DNA from: Clostridia bacterium
GTDB taxonomy: Bacteria > Bacillota > Clostridia > RGIG8785
Direction: 5' to 3'
DNA length: 6,389 bases
NCBI GenBank assembly: GCA_017620795.1
Contig: JAGAUM010000142.1
Span: forward strand, 1 to 6,389
The first letter of the stretch is position 1. The number at the start of each line of letters is the position of its first letter. Shown one piece after another: positions 1-4,759 of the stretch. A program made the position numbers and the translations under genes. Under the pieces are notes generated by a model. That model did no database searches, was not told where the DNA came from, and saw only the letters and a list, made by a program, of their open reading frames with translations.

Positions 1-7
1 AAGATAT

Positions 8-47
8 AAAAAAGGCAGGCATACTGGATGTATGTCTGCTCTTTTTT
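8..47. terminator. Bidirectional hairpin terminator at the left edge
   Basis: Positions 14-24 pair with 30-40 in an 11-bp stem containing two G-T wobbles, closed by the 5-nt loop 25-29. A run of A (8-13) lies on the left and a run of T (42-47) on the right. It therefore has the shape of an intrinsic terminator read from either strand. On the plus strand it could end a gene lying left of the window. On the minus strand it would be a second stop for the MATE transcript. Which gene it serves cannot be decided here. Confidence 0.6.
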
Positions 48-94
48 ATACGCACGATCAGCGGAAAATAACAAGCCAAAACCGACTTCTCCCT

Positions 95-125
95 AAGAAA
101 CACCGCCGAATGGGGTGCTCTTTTT
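95..125 (-). terminator. Probable terminator of the MATE gene
   Basis: The inverted repeat CACC-(G)-CC / GG-GGTG lies at 101-107 and 112-117 with loop GAAT and one bulged base. It sits directly downstream of the MATE stop codon. Read on the minus strand, the stem can be extended by G-U and A-U pairs (98-100 with 118-120) and is followed by UUUCUU. The plus strand has a stronger T run (121-127), which overlaps the stop codon, so the element may work both ways. The stem is modest. Together with the hairpin at 8-47 it would give two tandem stops. Confidence 0.45.
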
Positions 126-1472
126 TTAGGCGAATTCCAATCGGAATTTGCGGACGCTTTGGATGCAGAAGGGAAGCAGGAAGAAAATCGACAGTACCCA
201 ACTGACAGGCCAGACCAGATACAAGAAGGTCAGATTGGGACAGAAGGGGAAGACAAACCAGACCCATAAAAACCGTGTAACGCACATAAACAGGAAGGTG
301 GCGACGGCAGGGTAGGTCGGCTTGCCCATACCACGGAGTCCTGCACCCAAAATCTCGTTAATGCCACAGACAAAATAGGTGCTGGAAATGATGACCATTT
401 TCTGTTGGGAGTAAGCGATAACTGCGGGACTGTCGGACATAATGGAAGAAAGCTGTGCCGAGAAGATGGCAGACAAGGCGCCAAAGGTCGCTCCCAAGGC
501 GGTGGTGATTAAAATTCCGAACAGTACTGCGCGGGTGGCGCGGTGGATGTTCTTACCACCGATGTTCTGGCTGACATAGGGCATGACCGCCAAGGCAGGG
601 GAGTAGGAAATCTGGTATAAAATCCCGTCGAAGTTGTTGGCAATGGAAATCCCTGTTGTTGCCGCCGCACCGAAGGTATTTACCGTAGCAGTGATGATGA
701 CGTTTGCCATGGAATACATGGCTTGTTGCAAACCTGCAGGAACGCCGATGCGGAGCATCTCCAAGGTCTCCTGCTTGTAAAACCGAACATAGCGGAAGTG
801 CAGATGCACCACGCTTTTGGTGTGAATCAGGGCATAAAGTGCCAGGATTGCCGAGACTGACCAGGAAAGGATGGTTGCCCAGGCAACACCGCTGACCCCC
901 CAGTGGAACCGTGCAACGAATAACAGGTTAAAAAGAATCTTAACGATACCGCCCACGGTCAGGAAAATCATGGGCCGTTTAGAGTCCCCTGTGGAGCGGA
1001 GCACCGACGCACAGAAATTGTAAAACATCAGAATCGGTGCGCCCAAAAAGTAAAGGCGGAAGTATAAGACCGCTTGGTCAAAAAGCTCGGCAGGGCAGTT
1101 GGTCCAGCTTAAAAACAGGGGTGCAAACAGTTGCCCGATAGCCAAAAGGAGCAGTCCCCCTGCTAAGGAGAGGGCGATGGCGTTTCCTGTTGCTTTGGCG
1201 GTCTGGTCCCGTTCCCCTGCACCAATGTGTCGGGCAATGACCACGTTTGCTCCTGACGAGATGCCAATCAAAAGCCCTGTAATCAAAGAGATTAACGTTC
1301 CGCAAGTGCCGACTGCACCAACGGCAGAGCCGGAGTCAAAGCGCTTTAAAATGGTCATGTCAATGACGTTGAACAAGGACTGCACCACGTTCATGACCAT
1401 AATGGGCAGGGTGATTGCTAAAAGCCCTTTGAAAATGGAGCCTGAGAGCATATTCACATCTTTCTTCAGCAT
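126..1472 (-). CDS. MATE family efflux transporter (12-TM multidrug/cation antiporter)
   Basis: Integral membrane antiporter of the MATE family (COG0534, DinF/VmrA-like branch). Family members use an H+ or Na+ gradient to expel cationic drugs or metabolites. The 448 residues form two homologous halves of about six helices each, matching the usual 440-470. Family signatures seen are the opening LSGSIFKGLL...LPIM (9-24), with an Asp in helix 1 (VID, 36-38), ISSGANVVIARHIGAG (71-86), STGDSKRP (160-167) and, in the second half, GAGLRGMGKPTYP (376-388). The start is placed at the ATG 1470-1472 because AAGGCGG sits 5 nt upstream and the protein then begins as its relatives do. An upstream in-frame ATG at 1550 would add 26 residues that run into the preceding terminator, so it is rejected. 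It follows the unknown TIM-barrel-like gene but is separated from it by a strong terminator and has its own -10 element, so it is probably monocistronic. The substrate cannot be predicted. No frameshift or truncation is visible. Confidence 0.93.
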   Translation of the reverse strand: MLKKDVNMLSGSIFKGLLAITLPIMVMNVVQSLFNVIDMTILKRFDSGSAVGAVGTCGTLISLITGLLIGISSGANVVIARHIGAGERDQTAKATGNAIALSLAGGLLLLAIGQLFAPLFLSWTNCPAELFDQAVLYFRLYFLGAPILMFYNFCASVLRSTGDSKRPMIFLTVGGIVKILFNLLFVARFHWGVSGVAWATILSWSVSAILALYALIHTKSVVHLHFRYVRFYKQETLEMLRIGVPAGLQQAMYSMANVIITATVNTFGAAATTGISIANNFDGILYQISYSPALAVMPYVSQNIGGKNIHRATRAVLFGILITTALGATFGALSAIFSAQLSSIMSDSPAVIAYSQQKMVIISSTYFVCGINEILGAGLRGMGKPTYPAVATFLFMCVTRFLWVWFVFPFCPNLTFLYLVWPVSWVLSIFFLLPFCIQSVRKFRLEFA

Positions 1473-1494
1473 AAAACCGCCTTCTTTCAAGGCT

Positions 1495-1500
1495 ATTATA
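1495..1500 (-). promoter_or_regulatory. Putative -10 element of the MATE gene promoter
   Basis: A perfect TATAAT reads on the minus strand about 22 bp upstream of the MATE start codon, in the gap between the preceding terminator and the gene. No convincing -35 hexamer is found 16-18 bp further upstream; the best is AAGCCA. The predicted start near 1488 leaves a leader of about 15 nt carrying the ribosome binding site. The position fits a promoter, but the missing -35 keeps confidence low. Confidence 0.4.
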
Positions 1501-1548
1501 ATACGAAAGCTGGGATTTGGCTTGCCTTTTTCCGTTATTTTCTTGTAC

Positions 1549-1578
1549 AAAAAAGAGGTTGCAGTTGCAACCTCTTTT
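1549..1578 (-). terminator. Strong intrinsic terminator of the unknown TIM-barrel-like gene
   Basis: This is a perfect 12-bp inverted repeat, 1551-1562 with 1567-1578, with loop AGTT (1563-1566). It begins 2 bp past the stop codon at 1581. On the minus strand the stem is GC-rich near the loop and ends in a run of six U (complement of 1549-1554), the classic Rho-independent form. Because the arms end in A and T tracts, it could also stop plus-strand transcription. It separates the upstream gene from the MATE gene. Confidence 0.87.
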
Positions 1579-1580
1579 AT

Positions 1581-2375
1581 TTAACCTCTGCGGTCGGTAT
1601 GGGTGCCATAGAACCAGTCGGTGTAGTCCTTGATAAACTGCACTTGTTCCCGATGATCGGCACGGCTCATCCAGCCGTTTTGCAGGAAGCAGAAGCCGTC
1701 AATCTCCCGACGCTCGATGGCGCGGCCAATCATGTCCATCTGGAGTTTTAACAGCTCCATGGGCATGGGCTTTAAGTAGTCCTCACCATAGTTGTGGAGG
1801 AACACGCCCTGTACCACTTCCTTGCCCATCTGCTTTAATGCCCAGGTATCGTTCTCGTACTGATAGCGCCAGTAATGGTCGGTGGAAATCCAGACCCAGA
1901 AGATGATGCCGTCAATATAAGGCAGGTACGGGTCTACCTGATGAATGGGGTGACGGGAATAACGCACCACCCACAGCTTTAAGTCGGGGTTCTGCGCCTT
2001 TAAGTTGTCATAAACCTCTTTTAAGTCCTCGGGCGTCATATCCTTGGACGGGCCATGCTCTTCCAAAAAATCGTCAATGATGACACCCTTGACGTTGGGG
2101 TGGGTCTTGGAAAATTCCCCGATTTTGGTGGCTGACTCTGCATATTCCAAATGGGTCAGCGCCATTACGACCTCATCACAATCCTTTAAGTAACAAAAGT
2201 CCTCGTCACAAATGGCATCTTGGGTCTCGGCACTGTTCAGATACACTGCCTTTTTCAGTCCTAAATAGGAAACTGCCGTCTCCAGACTGCAGTGGCTTGT
2301 CCCACCGTAGTAAAAGCTGGGGGTGGAAGGAACCTTCTTCATGGTATAGCCCCAAACCCAGTCTCTTTTTTCCAT
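1581..2375 (-). CDS. Conserved-looking protein of unknown function, TIM-barrel-like (possibly glycosidase-related)
   Basis: I do not recognise this 264-residue family. There is no signal peptide or membrane helix, so it is probably cytosolic. The chain alternates short hydrophobic strands and amphipathic helices as in a (beta/alpha)8 barrel: KKAVYLNS (41-48), DEVVMALTH (67-75), VKGVIIDDF (95-103), LKLWVVRYS (132-140), IDGIIFWVW (154-162), EVVQGVFLHNYG (186-197) and IDGFCFLQNGW (225-235). Asp101-Asp102 at a strand end and the many aromatic residues (W160, W162, W169, Y197, W235) recall sugar-cleaving or sugar-binding barrels, where acidic residues at strand ends catalyse and aromatics stack on sugars. 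That link is inference only. The start is the ATG at 2373-2375, 8 nt after an AGGAG site (2384-2388). A GTG three codons upstream overlaps that site and is rejected. It has its own near-consensus promoter and a perfect downstream terminator, so it is likely a single-gene unit, though read-through from the cardiolipin synthase gene is possible. Base composition matches its neighbours, so there is no sign of recent transfer. Confidence 0.8.
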   Translation of the reverse strand: MEKRDWVWGYTMKKVPSTPSFYYGGTSHCSLETAVSYLGLKKAVYLNSAETQDAICDEDFCYLKDCDEVVMALTHLEYAESATKIGEFSKTHPNVKGVIIDDFLEEHGPSKDMTPEDLKEVYDNLKAQNPDLKLWVVRYSRHPIHQVDPYLPYIDGIIFWVWISTDHYWRYQYENDTWALKQMGKEVVQGVFLHNYGEDYLKPMPMELLKLQMDMIGRAIERREIDGFCFLQNGWMSRADHREQVQFIKDYTDWFYGTHTDRRG

Positions 2376-2396
2376 TGTCCTCACTCCTTTTTCTTC

Positions 2397-2425
2397 AGTA
2401 TAGCATGGGATGGTTTTAAAATCAA
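2397..2425 (-). promoter_or_regulatory. Sigma-A promoter of the unknown TIM-barrel-like gene
   Basis: On the minus strand a TTGATT -35 (2420-2425) is followed after exactly 17 bp by TATACT (2397-2402). A TG one base before the -10 makes it an extended -10 promoter. The predicted start near 2390 gives a leader of about 15 nt holding just the AGGAG site and the start codon. It lies in the 68-bp gap after the cardiolipin synthase gene. Confidence 0.72.
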
Positions 2426-2443
2426 TTCCGTTTTTGACCCTTT

Positions 2444-3868
2444 TTATAGTAAAGGACCTACCAACCGCCAGAACCCTTCCCGAATACGCGAGAAGAAGCC
2501 AATGCCCTTTTCGCGGTCAGGCAACAGCTCGGTAGCATCTTCCAAATCCTTTAAGAAGGTGTCACGGCAGGCTTTGGCAAATTCTTCGTCATGGACTACC
2601 GTTGCCAGCTCATAGTTAATCCGAAAAGAACGGTTGTCAAAATTAGCCGTCCCCACTGCAGACACTTTATCGTCTGCCACCAAGGTCTTGGCATGGACAA
2701 ACCCCTTATGGGTGTAAATGCGAACCCCGTTCCGAAGCAGGGGGTTGGCGTTTGCCAAGGTGGCGTAATAGACAAACTTCTTATCGGGAATCCCAGGAAT
2801 CAGAATCCGCACGTCTACGCCCGAGTTATCGGCAATGCGGAGCATATCCAAAAGAGTATCCCCTGGGATTAGATAGGGGGTCTGGATAAAGAGGTACTCT
2901 TTCGCTTCCGAAATCAGCTTTAAATATGTGTCGCGGATATACGGAAGCTCGGTATCCGGTCCGCAGGAAAGAACCTGCACGCCCATGCTCCCTGCATCCT
3001 CGTCGGGCAAAAGCACCTGTTTACGGAGCTCTGCCTCTTCCTGGGCGGTGTCATGGCGGTGCTTATTCTGCTCACAGACAAAGAGCCAGTCTGCCATAAA
3101 CTGTACCTGCAAGTGCGCCACCGCACTGCCCCGAATCCGTACCGAGGTATCCCGCCATGGAGTCCGCTTGGGGTTTTTACCCAGATACTCGTCTGCCACA
3201 TTGATGCCGCCTGTGTAGGCGACTTTTCCGTCAATGACCACCAACTTACGGTGGAGACGATAGTTCACAAAAAGTAGTGACCGTAACACTGAGGGTAAAA
3301 AGACCTCCACCTGTCCGCCTGCTTTAATAAGCGCCAAAAAATCTTTTCTTCGCACGCGCATCCGCCCGAATCGGTCATATAAAAGGCGGACTTTTACCCC
3401 TTGTTTTGCCTTTTCGGCAAGCAAGTTGATGAGCTTTCGTCCGATTTCCTCGGTAGGGTCGAAGATAAAATAAAGCACGTTGATGCTTTTTGTTGCGGTC
3501 TTGAGGTCCTCAAACAAGCGGGAGAATTTTTCTTCTCCATCAATGAGTAAGTCCACCTGATTATCGGCAGTGTAGGGGACTTTGGCTTGTTGCACCATAC
3601 CACGGATGGACAAAGGAGCAACCGCTTTTTGGTACTTTTGTGTCAGCTCTTGTGTCAGCTCCTGACGCACCGACGAGCCACGGTACTGCTTGCTTAAAAG
3701 ATAAAGCAAAAACCCCGACTCGAACAGTGCGAAAAACAAGGGCCCAAGCACCGGCACAAAAGCAAAAATCAGCAGCCAGCAGATGGTGGCGTTCACGTCC
3801 TTTCGCTGAAAGAACAAAAGCCCCAGCCCGATTAAAATATTGAAAATGTAAATCACATTCATAACCAT
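2444..3868 (-). CDS. cls: Cardiolipin synthase (phospholipase D superfamily)
   Basis: Bacterial-type cardiolipin synthase: it joins two phosphatidylglycerol molecules into cardiolipin and glycerol at the inner membrane. Cardiolipin enriches at poles and septa, including the spore septum. The 474-residue protein has two N-terminal membrane helices (about 3-20 and 28-50) and then two phospholipase D halves. The first HKD motif is H206-x-K208-x4-D213 followed by GG220-221 and N223. The second is H392-x-K394-x4-D399 followed by GTANFDNRSF (406-415). Both catalytic sites are intact, and the length fits the 475-510 residues usual for the family. Start choice: the ATG at 3866-3868 lies 7 nt after AGAGGT (3876-3881). 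A GTG three codons upstream falls inside that site and is rejected; a further ATG two codons downstream is possible. The 68-bp gap to the next gene shows a promoter but no terminator. The gene lies two genes from spoIIE, facing the other way; a sporulation link is speculative. Confidence 0.95.
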   Translation of the reverse strand: MVMNVIYIFNILIGLGLLFFQRKDVNATICWLLIFAFVPVLGPLFFALFESGFLLYLLSKQYRGSSVRQELTQELTQKYQKAVAPLSIRGMVQQAKVPYTADNQVDLLIDGEEKFSRLFEDLKTATKSINVLYFIFDPTEEIGRKLINLLAEKAKQGVKVRLLYDRFGRMRVRRKDFLALIKAGGQVEVFLPSVLRSLLFVNYRLHRKLVVIDGKVAYTGGINVADEYLGKNPKRTPWRDTSVRIRGSAVAHLQVQFMADWLFVCEQNKHRHDTAQEEAELRKQVLLPDEDAGSMGVQVLSCGPDTELPYIRDTYLKLISEAKEYLFIQTPYLIPGDTLLDMLRIADNSGVDVRILIPGIPDKKFVYYATLANANPLLRNGVRIYTHKGFVHAKTLVADDKVSAVGTANFDNRSFRINYELATVVHDEEFAKACRDTFLKDLEDATELLPDREKGIGFFSRIREGFWRLVGPLL

Positions 3869-3895
3869 AATCTGCACCTCTTAGCTTTAGTCTCT

Positions 3896-3923
3896 GTATT
3901 AGATATGTATTGGTATGCATCAA
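3896..3923 (-). promoter_or_regulatory. Weak candidate promoter of cls
   Basis: On the minus strand TTGATG (3918-3923) is followed after 16 bp by TAATAC (3896-3901), about 28 bp upstream of the cls start codon. The -10 match is only 3 of 6. The surrounding 120 bp are AT-rich, so chance matches are likely. It is listed because cls must have a promoter somewhere after the hairpins at 3959-4036 and nothing better is seen. Confidence 0.3.
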
Positions 3924-3958
3924 TGACCTTTTTATGAATACATAATAGAAAATGAGAG

Positions 3959-3990
3959 GGAGCAAGGTGTATTTCAACCTTGCCCCTTTT
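3959..3990. terminator. Hairpin between EamA gene and cls, probable terminator
   Basis: The arms 3959-3968 and 3977-3986 pair in a 10-bp stem around the 8-nt loop 3969-3976. The one imperfect pair is a G-U on the minus-strand RNA but an A-C mismatch on the plus-strand RNA. That favours the minus reading, where it would end the EamA transcript before cls. However, the T tract (3987-3990) is on the plus side, and the minus side has only a mixed CU-rich run. Direction and strength are uncertain. Confidence 0.42.
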
Positions 3991-4008
3991 AGAATATATG
4001 TGCTGTTT

Positions 4009-4036
4009 AGTTCAACAAATTGGAATTTGTTGAACT
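4009..4036. repeat. Perfect palindrome downstream of the EamA gene (copy 1 of a pair)
   Basis: The arms 4009-4020 and 4025-4036 are perfectly complementary over 12 bp around the loop TGGA. The core is ACAAAT-N4-ATTTGT-TGAACT. It lies 14 bp past the EamA stop codon and is not followed by a T tract on either strand, so it is a poor intrinsic terminator. The same core and right arm recur upstream of the EamA gene at 4479-4500. It could be an operator, an RNA-stability hairpin, or the trace of an inserted element. Confidence 0.75.
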
Positions 4037-4050
4037 GTTTGATAAAGAAT

Positions 4051-4464
4051 TTAAAGAACCATTACCACAGTTCCAATTCCAATAAGTATGCAACCTATCA
4101 ACGATTTCATTGTAAATTGCTCATGTAAGAACACAAATGCCAAAACCAATGTGATTACAACACTTAATTTGTCAATCGGAACAACCTTTGATGCATCACC
4201 TAACTGTAGCGCCTTATAATAGCACAACCATGAAGCGCCCGTTGCCAAACCTGATAGAATTAGAAACAACCAACTGCGTTTGCTTATTTCAGCAATGCCA
4301 TTTTGCACATTTGTGAGGAACACCATTCCCCAAGCCATTACAACTACGACAACAGTTCTGATTGCTGTTGCAAGATTCGAGTTGACTCCTTCTATGCCGA
4401 CCTTCGCCAGTATAGAGGTAAGTGCTGCAAATATTGCAGACAGTAGTGCGAATATAAGCCACAT
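4051..4464 (-). CDS. Small single-domain EamA family (DMT superfamily) transporter
   Basis: Small membrane transporter with one EamA domain (drug/metabolite transporter superfamily, COG2510-like). Full-size DMT exporters carry two such domains in about 300 residues. Single-domain proteins of about 140 residues form their own group and are thought to act as dimers, so 137 residues is complete and not a truncation. Five hydrophobic segments are visible: about 1-20, 31-50, 65-82, 95-113 and 119-137. Family-typical stretches are SGLATGASWLCYYKAL (71-86), then LGDASKVVPIDKLSVV (88-103) and FLHEQFT (112-118). The substrate is unknown. The ATG at 4462-4464 follows a GGAGG site (4474-4478) by 9 nt. 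The gene is AT-rich compared with its neighbours (30-45 % GC in lines I counted, against over 50 %), which suggests separate ancestry. It is bracketed by two related palindromes, has its own promoter, and is transcribed divergently from spoIIE. Confidence 0.9.
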   Translation of the reverse strand: MWLIFALLSAIFAALTSILAKVGIEGVNSNLATAIRTVVVVVMAWGMVFLTNVQNGIAEISKRSWLFLILSGLATGASWLCYYKALQLGDASKVVPIDKLSVVITLVLAFVFLHEQFTMKSLIGCILIGIGTVVMVL

Positions 4465-4478
4465 ATAATATTACCTCC

Positions 4479-4500
4479 ACAAATTCTTATTTGTCGAACT
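4479..4500. repeat. Palindromic element in the EamA leader (copy 2 of a pair)
   Basis: ACAAAT (4479-4484) and ATTTGT (4489-4494) form a 6-bp inverted repeat around a 4-nt loop, followed by CGAACT (4495-4500). Core, spacing and right arm match the palindrome at 4009-4036, but the left outer arm is not conserved. It abuts the GGAGG ribosome binding site of the EamA gene, so it could be an operator within the transcribed leader or an RNA hairpin next to the ribosome site. It also contains an exact Spo0A-box heptamer TGTCGAA at 4492-4498 on the plus strand. Confidence 0.6.
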
Positions 4501-4544
4501 CTTTTTATCTATATAGATTGTAAAAAGTTTCAATATCTAACTAT

Positions 4545-4573
4545 ATTGTAGCATTTTTTTGCCTATTTGTCAT
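4545..4573 (-). promoter_or_regulatory. Extended -10 sigma-A promoter of the EamA gene
   Basis: On the minus strand ATGACA (4568-4573, 5 of 6) is followed after exactly 17 bp by TACAAT (4545-4550, 5 of 6), with a TG one base before the -10. AT-rich sequence upstream could act as an UP element. The predicted start near 4538 gives a leader of about 74 nt that contains the imperfect inverted repeat around the ATCTATATAGAT palindrome (4509-4520) and the palindrome at 4479-4494. Confidence 0.68.
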
Positions 4574-4661
4574 CTATTTACGCATAATTATCTTAAAAAA
4601 TGTATATTTTTTGTTCACCAATACTCATGTAGGACAGAGACTATCTTTATTATATTCTTCC

Positions 4662-4678
4662 TGTCGAAAAGAGTCAAA
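4662..4678 (+). promoter_or_regulatory. Tandem Spo0A boxes (0A boxes) upstream of spoIIE
   Basis: An exact consensus 0A box TGTCGAA (4662-4668) is followed after 3 bp by a weaker copy AGTCAAA (4672-4678), which misses two positions. Two heptamers in the same orientation with a 10-bp repeat distance is the arrangement bound by a Spo0A dimer. Taking +1 near 4744, the pair lies around -82 to -66, close to the upstream Spo0A site of the Bacillus subtilis spoIIG promoter. Phosphorylated Spo0A bound here would activate the promoter at 4704-4737. Confidence 0.65.
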
Positions 4679-4703
4679 ACAATTTTTGTAAGCTCTCCAA
4701 ATT

Positions 4704-4737
4704 TTGACAAAAAAGCTTGTCCCAAAGACGCTATAAT
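4704..4737 (+). promoter_or_regulatory. Spo0A-dependent-type sigma-A promoter of spoIIE with a 22-bp spacer
   Basis: A perfect TTGACA (4704-4709) and a perfect TATAAT (4732-4737) are separated by 22 bp (4710-4731), 5 bp longer than optimal. At the normal 17-bp distance the sequence is poly-A with no -35 likeness. In B. subtilis, spoIIG (22 bp) and spoIIE (21 bp) have the same defect, and RNA polymerase is repositioned by Spo0A~P bound at the -35. The heptamer TGACAAA (4705-4711), overlapping the -35, is a one-mismatch 0A box and would be the proximal site. Predicted start is about 4744. Confidence 0.75.
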
Positions 4738-4759
4738 GAAAGCCGAGAGGAGTATGTCT

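Noticed and set aside
1099..1584. 161-codon open frame on the plus strand opposite the 5' part of the MATE gene
   Set aside because: It is antisense to a clear MATE gene, has no good ribosome site, its translation has no recognisable domain, and it ends across the terminator. It is a shadow of the real gene's codon pattern.
2920..3234. Overlapping open frames on both strands within cls
   Set aside because: The cls frame covers them with both HKD motifs intact; the alternatives have basic, low-complexity translations typical of out-of-frame reading.
4051..4464. EamA gene as a broken half of a two-domain DMT transporter
   Set aside because: Single-domain EamA proteins of about 140 residues are a known complete form. 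The gene has a proper promoter, ribosome site and stop, and no remnant of a second domain follows in the next 180 bp.
4595..4612. Hairpin AAAAAAT-GTAT-ATTTTTT between the two divergent promoters
   Set aside because: The stem is all A-T pairs, too weak for a terminator, and no gene ends here. It reads better as AT-rich upstream DNA of the EamA promoter.
3880..4620. Insertion sequence or integron-like cassette around the EamA gene
   Set aside because: The paired palindromes and AT content hint at it, but there is no transposase or integrase, no clear target duplication and no terminal inverted repeats, so no mobile element is called.
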